Positions 9,064 to 17,506 of a stretch of DNA of 64,000 bases are shown here, piece after piece. Where the stretch lies: assembly GCA_965208395.1 (NCBI GenBank), contig CBDBON010000003.1, positions 310,001 to 374,000 of the forward strand, read 5' to 3'. Source of the DNA: CBDBON01 sp965208395. GTDB lineage: Bacteria; Chloroflexota; Dehalococcoidia; Lucifugimonadales; CBDBON01. Each line of letters starts with the position of its first letter. The first letter of the stretch is position 1. Under the pieces are notes generated by a model. The model saw nothing but the letters and a program-made list of their open reading frames with translations, had not been told where the DNA came from and did not search any database. Position numbers and translations under genes: made by a program.

Positions 9064-10597
9064 CCGCACCCGGGGCGCCTGATGTGGAGACGATCAGGTC
9101 CCGCGCCTCCACGATGGCTTTCAGCTTCGCCTCTGCCGTGACGGCAGAGGCGACGGGATTGTCCGCGAATGTCGCAAATCCGCAGTCGGGCGTGAGCAGG
9201 ACCCGCTCCCTGCCGAACAGGTCCACCGCCTGGGCAACGCGTCTTTCGATCTCCTCGACAGGCTCTATCAAGGAGATCTTCTGATTGACAACGCCCACGC
9301 CGATTCGCTTCTCATCCGGGAGTCGGCCAAGCACGTCCACTGCTCCGGCGCGTTCTGTACAGAGCTCCAGGAACAGCACGCCTACATCGACTTGTCCCAG
9401 TGCGTCCGTTAGGGGCCGGTAGTCTCCGTCTAGAGCGGTCGACTCATCCCGCGACCAGTTGCCGCGGCAGACGTGCAGCGCCAGCCGCTCCGCCGGAAGA
9501 CCGCTCACGACCCTGTTCAACAGCTGGACGGCGAAATCGAGCTCCGATGCGGCCCCCAGTCTGTCGCTGAGGGCGCCGCACATAAAGGTACGTCCTCCGC
9601 CGTCGCCGCCGTAGACCACCTCAGTCAGGACCGGTTCGTCGAGCTGCACCATGGCGGCGCCGGCGGCCAGCAGGAAATGGACCTCTTCACGAAGAACACG
9701 GACTACATCTTCGGCCAGCTCGTCGCGAGTATGGTAGGGACGTTCGGTGAGGCAGTCGAGCCACATAGTGCGGGTAAGCAGGTAGGGGCCCGGCAGCGCC
9801 ACCTTCACAGGCCGGCCCGCGTGCGCGCGGGCGAAGTCGAGTTCGTGAACGGCCAGGGGCCGGCTCCGTCCCAGCTTGCCATAGACCACGGGGTGACGGA
9901 CCTCTGCGGCGGGCACGTCGAGTGCGCGCAGCTCCCTCTCGAAATCGACCGGATCGTCGACCATCGCCACAAGATCGGTGAGTGGGATCAACTGACAGTT
10001 ATCGAGTATCCCGCCTACGAAGCTGGCGTAGCTGTCCCGGCGCTGCTCTCCGTCTGTCAGAACATCGACGCCCGCGCGCACCTGGGCGTCGATGCAGAGT
10101 CGTACTGCGTCATCCGCGGTGGCTTGAAACTCGGCATCGACGAGCCGGCCTTCGAGATGATCGTGCGTCGCCCTAAGCATCCAGCGAGGCCGTGGCCAGC
10201 TGCCGATACCCATGACGGACAACGGTGCGATGACCGGCGCAGCCGAAGGGCGAGGCAGTGAACGCGGGATGGTGACGTCGACCCGGAGCCGATCACCTAT
10301 CTGCGCCGCGCCCGAAGGCGGCGCAGACTTCCGCTCCGAGAGTGGACCCTTGCAGATTAGGTAGCTTCGCTGTCCGTTAACCTTTGTCCACGAGACCATC
10401 TCGTTCCTGGTCATCCGACACCACGCTGGCAACTCCAATTCCACCGTCGGCTCCGTGGACAGGATTTCCAGTAGCGCACCGCGCTCCAGCGGATCGATGT
10501 GTCTGCGAATCAGGAGAAGCAGCCCCCCGCCGCAGTCCAGGTCGCCTCCGTCGAAGCTGGCTTCGGGCTCGTAGGGGTGTCGTTCGACCGGGTCCAT
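9047..10597 (-). CDS. TusA-like domain fused to a MetE C-terminal-like (cobalamin-independent methyltransferase) domain
   Basis: Residues ~10-85 form a TusA/SirA-like module (DLDCGGGLLLLI ... LPAWCRMT), close in pattern to the free TusA-like protein at 11010-11279. Residues ~125-510 match the MetE C-terminal barrel. The zinc site looks complete: H-x-C in LALHVCRGN, the downstream glutamate in FLELCTERAG, and the last cysteine in TPDCGFAT. The HVCRGN form is typical of YxjG/YxjH-type stand-alone MetE relatives, which act on thiols without the folate-binding N-terminal half. The fusion links a sulfur-carrier domain to a thiol alkyltransferase. It is the last gene of a minus-strand set with DsrE and TusA. 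Confidence 0.8.
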   Translation of the reverse strand: MDPVERHPYEPEASFDGGDLDCGGGLLLLIRRHIDPLERGALLEILSTEPTVELELPAWCRMTRNEMVSWTKVNGQRSYLICKGPLSERKSAPPSGAAQIGDRLRVDVTIPRSLPRPSAAPVIAPLSVMGIGSWPRPRWMLRATHDHLEGRLVDAEFQATADDAVRLCIDAQVRAGVDVLTDGEQRRDSYASFVGGILDNCQLIPLTDLVAMVDDPVDFERELRALDVPAAEVRHPVVYGKLGRSRPLAVHELDFARAHAGRPVKVALPGPYLLTRTMWLDCLTERPYHTRDELAEDVVRVLREEVHFLLAAGAAMVQLDEPVLTEVVYGGDGGGRTFMCGALSDRLGAASELDFAVQLLNRVVSGLPAERLALHVCRGNWSRDESTALDGDYRPLTDALGQVDVGVLFLELCTERAGAVDVLGRLPDEKRIGVGVVNQKISLIEPVEEIERRVAQAVDLFGRERVLLTPDCGFATFADNPVASAVTAEAKLKAIVEARDLIVSTSGAPGAASPIA

Positions 10598-10622
10598 CGG
10601 CAGTGCGGTCCGGGCGCTGAGA

Positions 10623-10985
10623 CTAGTAGGTTATGCAGGGGCTTCCATCGGAGAGGAACTCAACAAGTTTCGCGCCTCCGACGATCACGGCGCCGTCGAC
10701 CAGGTTGTTCTCATCGAGTCCGCGCTTCTTGAAGCACGGAGCGCACACGTAGATCGTCCCGCCAACGGCGGCGAAGCTGTCCATCAGCTCCTTCAGGGCC
10801 ATGAACCCCTCCTCGTGCACGTCGTCGGCGTAGCCCTTCTGAGAGAGCCGGACGCCTTCCGTGCTCAGGAAGACCATCGTCTCCTTTTCCGATCCCAGTG
10901 CGGCGTTCGCTACGACAAAGGCAACTGTCGCCTTGTCGGTATCATTCTTCGCGCAGGTCAGATTGACACAGAACTTACCGGCCAT
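10623..10985 (-). CDS. DsrE/DsrF-like sulfur-relay family protein
   Basis: A 120-residue protein with the DsrE-like fold pattern: CVNLTCAKNDTDKATVAFVVANAAL, TMVFLSTEGVRL and the cysteine-bearing IYVCAPCFKKRG loop. DsrE-fold proteins pass persulfide sulfur between cysteines, commonly together with TusA. It sits between the TusA-like gene and the TusA-MetE fusion, 24-25 bases from each, on the same strand. An AGGAGG lies 13 bases before the ATG, a rather long spacing. Confidence 0.8.
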   Translation of the reverse strand: MAGKFCVNLTCAKNDTDKATVAFVVANAALGSEKETMVFLSTEGVRLSQKGYADDVHEEGFMALKELMDSFAAVGGTIYVCAPCFKKRGLDENNLVDGAVIVGGAKLVEFLSDGSPCITY

Positions 10986-11009
10986 ATCGCTTCAACAACC
11001 TCCTGGTGC

Positions 11010-11279
11010 TTACGAGCCCAGCGTCTGTTCGATCCAGTAGTCGGGATGGGCGGCCCGGACCAGTTTGCGGCCCGTCATCCGGCACCAAGCCGGCAGATCT
11101 TCGGGGGCGCCCAGATCGCGGACGGTCAGCTTCAACACCTCACCGGCCTTCAGGCCCTGCATCCGCATCCTGAGCAGGATGATGACCTCGCCGCAGCCCA
11201 TGTCGCCCGCGTCCCATTCCGCTGCGGCATCGATCTCTTCCTCCCAGCCTACTGGACCGTCGTGCTTCTGTTGCTCCAC
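11010..11279 (-). CDS. TusA-family sulfur-carrier-like protein
   Basis: An 89-residue protein with the TusA pattern: DMGCGEVIILL at the position of the usual C-P motif, then GEVLKLTVRD and DLPAWCRMTGRKLV. Members carry sulfur as a cysteine persulfide. Here the residue after the cysteine is Gly, not Pro, as in the fused copy downstream. It is the first gene of a three-gene minus-strand set with DsrE and the TusA-MetE fusion. The start is GTG 11279. Confidence 0.78.
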   Translation of the reverse strand: MEQQKHDGPVGWEEEIDAAAEWDAGDMGCGEVIILLRMRMQGLKAGEVLKLTVRDLGAPEDLPAWCRMTGRKLVRAAHPDYWIEQTLGS

Positions 11280-11362
11280 CCTGCCTTACGGACCTTTACC
11301 TTAGTCGTCCCTACCGCCACATGATGTCCATCGCAGACCCCACTCGGCGATACCTTTGACTT

Positions 11363-11578
11363 TTGGAGTTGAACCATGGCGAACGGGCTTATGATCAGGG
11401 AGGCCGAACCACGATTTCGCCCTACATTCTATGGGATTCACGCCTCAGAGGTCTAGGCATGAAGGTCAGCCCTAATAGGTCTCAGACCTTTCTCATCGAC
11501 TACTGGACGAGGAGACAGCGCCGGGCAATCATCGGGCAACCGTTCGAGATATCCCTGGACCGAGCTCTGGAGGGCTGA
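11363..11578 (+). pseudogene. Remnant of a phage-type integrase (Arm DNA-binding domain, DUF4102-like)
   Basis: The segment ILWDSRLRGLGMKVSPNRSQTF followed by IDYWTRRQRRAIIGQP matches the N-terminal arm-type DNA-binding domain of tyrosine integrases. A better start (ATG 11376, MANGLMIREA) is in another frame, implying a frameshift, and the frame stops at 11578 with no catalytic domain. It lies in an otherwise gene-free gap (11280-11638). tRNA-Lys, a common integration target, is 2.3 kb to the right. Likely a decayed integrase. Confidence 0.6.
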
Positions 11579-11638
11579 GAATACTTCGCGCGCGACGGAG
11601 CGTTTGAGGCAGCGTATAGTCTCGCTCTAACGGCTGTC

Positions 11639-13294
11639 TCAAGTATCCTGAGCTGCAAGTAGCCGTGCTGCCGTCTCTCTTGCCTCGTTCCAGCTACCAA
11701 CGATCTGGTTCGGAGGGACACTCTTCAGGACGTTGAGCGCCTGAAGGTTGCGGGCAGGTATACCAGATAGCCCCAACACGATACAGTCGGTATCCTGGAT
11801 GGTGGCGGTCTCAACAAGCTGCTCGACCACCAGAGCTGCGCTGTCGTCTATGTAGACCGTGTCCGAGAAGTCTAGTATCACTACTTCGTGGTCTCGGATG
11901 TCTGCGCCGATGGTGTCGATCAATTTGCTTGAGGATGCAACTGTGAAGGTACCCTTGAGGGCCACCAAGCCGACTCTGGCTGAAAAGCGGTCTTCCTCAT
12001 CCTCCTCATCATCATCGGTACCGAAGAACTCTCGGTCCAAGAATGGTAGCGAGATGATGCTGTCCATCTCGAGGCGTTCGAACTGTCGCGCACTGGTTAC
12101 CGCCGCGGCAATCATGCCCACAGCTACGGCCGTAACCAAGTCCTGAAACACCGTCAGTCCAAGAGTGAGCAGCATGACGACCATGTGCTCACGTTGCACT
12201 CTGTGGATTCGGGTGACGAATCGCCAGTCTATGGTGTCCAGCGCCACTTTCACCAGTATCCCGGCTAGGACGGCATTGGGTATCGATGCGACGTAGTTGC
12301 TCAGGCTCATCACCATGAAGAGCAGAATGGCTACGGAAAACACTCCTGAAGCCAGGGTGCTCCCGCCTGCCCGAATGTTCGCCACGGTACTCGGGGTGGC
12401 TCCGGACCCGGGTAAGCCCTGAATGAACCCGGTGAATACGTTGCCTATGCCTTGGGCCAGCAGTTCCTTGTTGGGGTCGTGACGCGTTCTTGTCATTGAG
12501 TCCCCTACAAGCGCAGTAAGCAGCGTGTCCGCCGATCCTACGAGCGCGATGACCAGGGCCGGCTCAGCGGCGCGCACTATCACACCGGGGGAAATCTCAG
12601 GCAACTTGAAAGACGGCAAGTCCGTGGGCACTACCCCTATGGACGGCGCGTCAGTGAGCCACAGGACGCCGATGAGTGTCCCGATCAACAACGCTACCAG
12701 GGTCGAGGGCAGATATTTGTCGTATCGTCTGGGCCAGAGCAGAGCTACGGCAAGGGTGATGGCGCCTATGACCAGGGCGCCGCCCTCGAAGTGGTCGAAC
12801 ACCTCCGAGAAGTTGCGGATCGTTCCGACTGGCCCGCCCGCAGCGACGGGAACTCCCAGGAACGGTAGCGTCTGCACCAGTATGATGATGACCCCTACCC
12901 CGGTCATGAACCCCGATATGACCGAGTAGGGTGTATAGGTAACGTAACGTCCGATTCTCAGCAGGCCGAACAGCATCTGTATGAGGCCTGCCATGATGAC
13001 AATCGTAAAGGCTTCCGCGATATTGTCCGCATGGCTGGCAACGATTACCGCCATGGCCACAGTCATTGAACCCGTAGGACCCGATATAAGGGATCGGGTC
13101 CCGCCGAACACGGCGGCAAAGAACCCCACTGAGATCGCGCCGTATATTCCAGCGGCAGGACTCAGACCTGCTGCTAGGCCGAAAGCCAACGCAACCGGCA
13201 GACTCACGACCGCCGCAGTGACACCGCCAAGGACGTCACCGCGGAGGGTCACCAGGTCGTATTGCAGCTTGGGCAGAGAAATTCGGTTCAGCAT
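11639..13294 (-). CDS. SulP-family anion/sulfate permease with STAS domain
   Basis: About 551 residues. The N-terminal two thirds are multi-spanning membrane helices with SulP segments (DVLGGVTAAVVSLPVALAFGLAAGL, SGPTGSMTVAM, ISGFMTGVGVII, IQGLPGSGATPS). The C-terminus is a STAS domain (EVVILDFSDTVYIDDSAALVVEQL). SulP carriers move sulfate, bicarbonate or other anions. The ATG at 13294 overlaps the stop of the preceding frame in a TGATG arrangement and is preferred to the TTG at 13297. It lies near the TusA/DsrE cluster, so sulfur supply is a reasonable but unproven link. Confidence 0.88.
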   Translation of the reverse strand: MLNRISLPKLQYDLVTLRGDVLGGVTAAVVSLPVALAFGLAAGLSPAAGIYGAISVGFFAAVFGGTRSLISGPTGSMTVAMAVIVASHADNIAEAFTIVIMAGLIQMLFGLLRIGRYVTYTPYSVISGFMTGVGVIIILVQTLPFLGVPVAAGGPVGTIRNFSEVFDHFEGGALVIGAITLAVALLWPRRYDKYLPSTLVALLIGTLIGVLWLTDAPSIGVVPTDLPSFKLPEISPGVIVRAAEPALVIALVGSADTLLTALVGDSMTRTRHDPNKELLAQGIGNVFTGFIQGLPGSGATPSTVANIRAGGSTLASGVFSVAILLFMVMSLSNYVASIPNAVLAGILVKVALDTIDWRFVTRIHRVQREHMVVMLLTLGLTVFQDLVTAVAVGMIAAAVTSARQFERLEMDSIISLPFLDREFFGTDDDEEDEEDRFSARVGLVALKGTFTVASSSKLIDTIGADIRDHEVVILDFSDTVYIDDSAALVVEQLVETATIQDTDCIVLGLSGIPARNLQALNVLKSVPPNQIVGSWNEARETAARLLAAQDT

Positions 13295-13656
13295 CAAAAG
13301 GTCCAGCGGTCACACTGGCTGGCAGCGACGTTGCCCACAGCATAGCCGCCCGGCGCACCCTCCGACACTAAGAGAGCGTACGACGCCGGCGAGGACGCCA
13401 GGACGCACGCCCCGAACGGTGCGGACTCACCAGTGCAGAGCGTACCAGTCTCAGCCACCACCCCAGCAGGTGCATTCACCGTCACGTCCAACGGATAGGG
13501 ATGCGCCCAGCGGTCGCACAGCCGGTAGAAGGCCCACTCATCGTTGACCTGTCCCTTGGGAAGCGACCTCGTCAGTTGCAGGCGGCGCTCGAACTGTGAG
13601 GTGTCGTCCGTCCCGTCGGCGTCCTCGTCGTAAGGCGCTGCCGTCCTCAGCCGCAC
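13294..13656 (-). pseudogene. Decayed open frame between tRNA-Lys and the SulP gene
   Basis: The minus frame is open from a stop at 13816 to TGA 13294-13296, but the first usable start is GTG 13656. The part upstream of that still looks protein-like (WVFSGHGG, GGFWVEGGDVVLFEV), suggesting the true 5' end is lost or shifted. The 120 residues from the GTG match no family I recognise. Three cysteines and a Gly/Ala-rich tail hint at a secreted protein. The open frame begins 40 bases past the 3' end of tRNA-Lys. Confidence 0.35.
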
Positions 13657-13854
13657 CTCGAACAGAACGACGTCACCGCCCTCGACCCAGAACCCGCCTT
13701 GGTCATCTCCTCTTACGGTGCCGCCGTGACCTGAAAAGACCCACCTCCCCGGCGCCTGCCCCGCTTCATTGACCCTGGCGCTGTTGACTCGGGGATCAAA
13801 CGCCCCTGGTGTTGATTATTCGTTGACTCTACGTTTTCGGCGGCTACTGTTATG

Positions 13855-13930
13855 TGGTGACCCGCCTCGGAATCGAACCGAGAACCTGCTGATTAAGAGT
13901 CAGCTGCTCTGCCAGTTGAGCTAGCGGGCC
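13855..13930 (-). tRNA. tRNA-Lys (anticodon CTT)
   Basis: Reading the minus strand, the acceptor 5' arm GGCCCGC pairs with 3' GCGGGTC, allowing one G-U. The D-arm, a CTT anticodon in GACTCTTAATC, and the T-arm GGTTCGATTCC are all visible. The discriminator A is followed by an encoded CCA (13857-13855). No gene overlaps it. Confidence 0.93.
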
Positions 13931-14304
13931 AAGCGTTCCCTGGAGCAACCCGGTGGCCCCCGGCAAGACACCCGGAGATACGACCGTACCGCTGGGAAGA
14001 GTTTGGACAGTGTAGCCACGGTCAATATCGCAGTCAAGTCATGTAGGAACCGCCTACCTCAGAGTACTGTCAGACTTGATGTGTATCCGTTCGCCGTATC
14101 AATACGGCAGGCTCTGAGCCTTCACCACGAGCGGGGCTGGCAGTTACGCCTCAGACCGTTCATTGACGGTCGGTAGGCCGTGTGATACTCTCACGCTACT
14201 CCCCATTCGTGAAAAGATGCACATACACGGCCGGGTGAAGTTGAGACCACCTCCGTAGACGACTTGATCCATCGGCCGCAGGGAGAACGGGAGCGAGAAA
14301 AGGG
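13931..14304. other. Intergenic region upstream of the respiratory operon
   Basis: No gene is seen. It contains a small palindrome GCCGTAT/ATACGGC near 14094-14109 and a candidate promoter at 14163-14191 for ctaA. Confidence 0.4.
14163..14191 (+). promoter_or_regulatory. Candidate sigma-70 promoter of the ctaA-cox operon
   Basis: TTGACG (14163-14168), 17 bases, TACTCT (14186-14191), about 115 bases before the TTG start of ctaA. There is no other gene between. Confidence 0.5.
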
Positions 14305-15291
14305 TTGCACCCCCGGCGTGTACTGACACGGCGCATGGAGCGCCTGTTCCGTTCGGTCGCCGTCGCCTCCGTCCTGGCAGGTATCGCCCAGGTCGCGCTA
14401 GGCGGCGTCGTCAGGGTCACAGGCTCAGGACTCGGATGTCCAGACTGGCCCTTATGTCACGGCCAGATCATTCCACCGTTCGATACGGCGACCCTCATCG
14501 AGTACTCGCACAGGCTGTCGGCGTCGATGCTGATGATCCTCGTACTCACGACCACAACGCTGGCCTGGACGTACTACCGATCGGACGTGCGCATCGTGGC
14601 GTCGGCCTTCCTAGGGCTGGGCCTGGTTCTGGTAGCTGCGGTCCTCGGTGGCGTGACGGTGCTCACGGAGCTGGTATGGTGGGTGGTGCTGCTGCATCTG
14701 GGAATAGCAGAATGTGCGGTTGCGTGCATGGTGGTGGTCGCCTTTCTTGGATGCCGACCGTCCACCGACAGGGAGCGTCAGGCTGCAAGCGGCCCCTCGA
14801 CCCGTCGGCTTAACACCTTGGTGATCACCTCCGTCGCGGCCGTGTTTGTGCTGCTGCTCTCCGGGTCCTACATGGTTGGATACGGAGCCGGTTCCTCATG
14901 CGGCACATGGCCGCTGTGCCGCGGCTCGCTGCTCCCCGAGGGTACCGCCTACGCCGTACACATGGGGCATAGGTTCCTGACAGTCATGGCTGGCGTCCTG
15001 ATCCTCGCGACCGCGGCGGCTGCTTGGTCTAGGCGCGCCCTCCGGCCCGACCTGGGCTGGACCAGCGTGACATTGTGCCTGCTCTTCGGCGCCCAGGTGC
15101 TGGCCGGAGCCTTCGTCGTATGGTCGGGCTTCACCGCGGAGATGAAAGCGGCCCACCTCACGCTTGCCACCCTCGTCTGGGCGTCGCTGGTCCTGCTGGG
15201 TGCGGCGGTCTACGCGCCGCAGCGATTCGACGCGCCGGCGCTTTCGTCCATTCCGAGCGGCGCCCCGGTTGCCAAGGGATCCGCGCATTGA
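14305..15291 (+). CDS. ctaA: Heme A synthase (CtaA/COX15)
   Basis: Converts heme O to heme A for the cytochrome oxidase encoded downstream. It is an eight-helix membrane protein of 328 residues built as two similar halves. Each half has a cysteine pair loop (CPDWPLC and CGTWPLC) and helix histidines (EYSHR, HLGIA, HMGHRFL, KAAHLT) that would hold heme. The frame opens at TTG 14305; ATG 14335 (MERLFRS) is an alternative. Its TGA overlaps the TTG of ctaB. Confidence 0.9.
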   Translation: MHPRRVLTRRMERLFRSVAVASVLAGIAQVALGGVVRVTGSGLGCPDWPLCHGQIIPPFDTATLIEYSHRLSASMLMILVLTTTTLAWTYYRSDVRIVASAFLGLGLVLVAAVLGGVTVLTELVWWVVLLHLGIAECAVACMVVVAFLGCRPSTDRERQAASGPSTRRLNTLVITSVAAVFVLLLSGSYMVGYGAGSSCGTWPLCRGSLLPEGTAYAVHMGHRFLTVMAGVLILATAAAAWSRRALRPDLGWTSVTLCLLFGAQVLAGAFVVWSGFTAEMKAAHLTLATLVWASLVLLGAAVYAPQRFDAPALSSIPSGAPVAKGSAH

Positions 15292-16178
15292 TAGTCCAGC
15301 ACGCGACAGCATCTCGCGGGCTGCTGAGGGACTATATCGCTCTCTCGAAGCCGCGCATCGTCCTGCTGCTCCTCTTCACCGCACTGGCGGGAATGTTCTT
15401 GGCGGCCCGAGGGGTACCGGACGGAGCGCTCCTGTTCTGGGTGCTCGGCGCCGGTGCGCTGGCCGCCGCCGGAGCGAACGCGCTCAACCACAGCCTCGAC
15501 CAGGACATCGACAGCATAATGGCCCGGACGCATAACCGTCCTGTCGCTTCCGGGAGAGTGGGACCTCGTCACGCCTTCCTCTTTGGCGTCGTCCTGAACG
15601 TCGCCGCCTTCGGTGTGATGACCTCGTACGTAAACCTCCTCTGTGCAGCGCTGACCCTGAGCGCCACCCTATTCTATGTTCTTGTGTACACAAGGGGCCT
15701 GAAGCGGACGACCCCACACAACATAGTGATTGGAGGTGCGGCTGGCGCGATCCCCCCGATGGTGGGGTGGGCCGCCGTAACGGGGGCAGTCGGGCTGCCC
15801 GCTCTTTACATGTTCGCCATCGTCTTCTTCTGGACTCCTCCGCACTTCTGGGCGCTGGCGCTGATACTGAAAGACGACTACGCCAGAGCAGGGGTCCCGA
15901 TGCTGCCGGTGGTGTCAGGAGTCCGTGAGACGAAACGGGCGATCTTTGCCTACTCGCTTCTCGTCCTCGCGCTCACGCTCATGTTCGTAGCCACCGGCGC
16001 CGTCGGATGGATATACCTGAGCGCAGCCATACCCCTTGGGTGTCTCTTCGTGGTGCTTGCGTGGCGTCTTATGAGAGGGAGCGGTGTCGCCGGAGCTCGT
16101 GCGGTTTTCGTCTATTCGATGGTGTACCTGACGCTGCTATTCTCCACTATTGCTGTGGATGGCTTGGTCACGACCTGA
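15288..16178 (+). CDS. ctaB: Protoheme IX farnesyltransferase (heme O synthase, CtaB/CyoE)
   Basis: Farnesylates heme B to heme O, the substrate of CtaA. It is a UbiA-type prenyltransferase of 296 residues with several membrane helices. The aspartate-rich motif NHSLDQDIDSIMARTHNRP and the second loop KDDYARAGVPMLPVV are intact. TTG 15288 overlaps the ctaA stop and has AAGGGA eight bases ahead, so it is preferred over the long upstream extension of the frame. Confidence 0.92.
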   Translation: MIVQHATASRGLLRDYIALSKPRIVLLLLFTALAGMFLAARGVPDGALLFWVLGAGALAAAGANALNHSLDQDIDSIMARTHNRPVASGRVGPRHAFLFGVVLNVAAFGVMTSYVNLLCAALTLSATLFYVLVYTRGLKRTTPHNIVIGGAAGAIPPMVGWAAVTGAVGLPALYMFAIVFFWTPPHFWALALILKDDYARAGVPMLPVVSGVRETKRAIFAYSLLVLALTLMFVATGAVGWIYLSAAIPLGCLFVVLAWRLMRGSGVAGARAVFVYSMVYLTLLFSTIAVDGLVTT

Positions 16179-16280
16179 TGGAGCATCCGGGCCAAGGGGG
16201 ACATATACCGTTGACGAAGAGAGTCGCCTGCATCTGTTCAGACTATGCGAGAGATGTGGGGAAGATTGAGAAGGGGCTGC

Positions 16281-16310
16281 TTGACTGGCCTCCTGCAGCT
16301 TTGCTAGATT
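16281..16310 (+). promoter_or_regulatory. Candidate promoter upstream of coxB
   Basis: TTGACT (16281-16286), 18 bases, TAGATT (16305-16310), 58 bases ahead of the TTG start of coxB. It may allow the oxidase genes to be transcribed apart from ctaA-ctaB. Confidence 0.45.
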
Positions 16311-16368
16311 CAGGTCTACTCGATTGTTACCGAGTGCACAATCGCTCGGCGGGGGAAGATTGCATACA

Positions 16369-17433
16369 TTGACTCAGCTGCGCCGACGCCTCGTGTTAAC
16401 GCTGGGCCTCGGGCTTCCGGCTCTCCTTGTTGGCCTCCAGGCCGCCTGCACTCCGTCACACCCACAGTCGACTTTCGATACCCTGGGCCCCGTCGCCAAG
16501 TCGCAGGTAGACCTGTTCTACATCATCTTCTGGGTCGGCATGGTCGTCCTGGTCCTCGTTACGGGCGTGCTGCTGTACACGGCGATCCGCTTCAGACGAA
16601 GGCCCGGCGACGGCGACCCCGAGCAGATTCACGGACACACCAAGCTCGAGATCGCTTGGACGATAATCCCCTCTCTGATCCTAGTCGTCGTGGCGGTGCC
16701 GAGCGTCATCACCATATTCGACAATGCCAACTCCCCTCTCCCACCGGAAGAGGGGGGCCTGACGATCGAGGCGAAGGGATACCAGTGGTGGTTCGAGTTC
16801 ACGTACCTCGATCATGGCATCGTAACAGCCAATGAGTTGCATATACCGGTGGGTGAGCCGGTGAACGTCCTGCTCCAGTCGGACGACGTGATCCACAGCT
16901 TCTGGATACCGAAGGTGGCCGGTAAGGTCGACATGGTCCCGAACAACGATAATTGGATGTGGATTCAGGCGGACGAGCCCGGAGCCTACTACGGTCAGTG
17001 CGCGGAGTTCTGCGGAGAGTCGCACGCGAACATGAGGTTCAAGGTGATAGCCCAGCCCAGGGCGGAGTTCGACGCATGGCTGCAGGCGCAGGCGCAGGAC
17101 GCCCTCATTCCCAGCGACGACCTTGCCAGAGAGGGCGAGGCTCTTTTCATGTCGCGTGAAGGAGGATGCTTCGCATGCCACACCATCGAGGGCTCGGCCA
17201 GGGCCAGGGGAACGACAGGGCCCAATCTGACACACTTTGCGAGTCGCGGCGACTTTGCGGGCAGCATCATGGAGAATACCCAGGAGAACCTCAGGAAATG
17301 GCTCCAGGACCCTCAAACGATGAAGCCGGGTAACGTGATGGCCAGGGACGGCGGCGTGTACAACGGGAGTCTCGCTGCCTTGACCGAGCCCCAGGTATCG
17401 GCACTGGTCGCCTATCTAAGAAGTCTGAAGTAG
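16369..17433 (+). CDS. coxB: Cytochrome c oxidase subunit II with fused cytochrome c domain (caa3 type)
   Basis: About 354 residues. The N-terminus is a lipoprotein-like signal (LVGLQAACTP), followed by two transmembrane helices and a cupredoxin domain. The CuA site is complete (YGQCAEFCGESHANM, with the upstream histidine in VIHSFW). A C-terminal cytochrome c domain carries CFACH and a later methionine (TMKPGNVM), making this a caa3-type subunit that accepts electrons through its own heme c. TTG 16369 is chosen because it gives a normal signal peptide. Confidence 0.92.
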   Translation: MTQLRRRLVLTLGLGLPALLVGLQAACTPSHPQSTFDTLGPVAKSQVDLFYIIFWVGMVVLVLVTGVLLYTAIRFRRRPGDGDPEQIHGHTKLEIAWTIIPSLILVVVAVPSVITIFDNANSPLPPEEGGLTIEAKGYQWWFEFTYLDHGIVTANELHIPVGEPVNVLLQSDDVIHSFWIPKVAGKVDMVPNNDNWMWIQADEPGAYYGQCAEFCGESHANMRFKVIAQPRAEFDAWLQAQAQDALIPSDDLAREGEALFMSREGGCFACHTIEGSARARGTTGPNLTHFASRGDFAGSIMENTQENLRKWLQDPQTMKPGNVMARDGGVYNGSLAALTEPQVSALVAYLRSLK

Positions 17434-17506
17434 CACCCCTCGTGGAGCCTATGACGTATAATCTGATGCAGACGCTTCTTCAGACAACCAGGCTGGGAGG
17501 CCGGCC

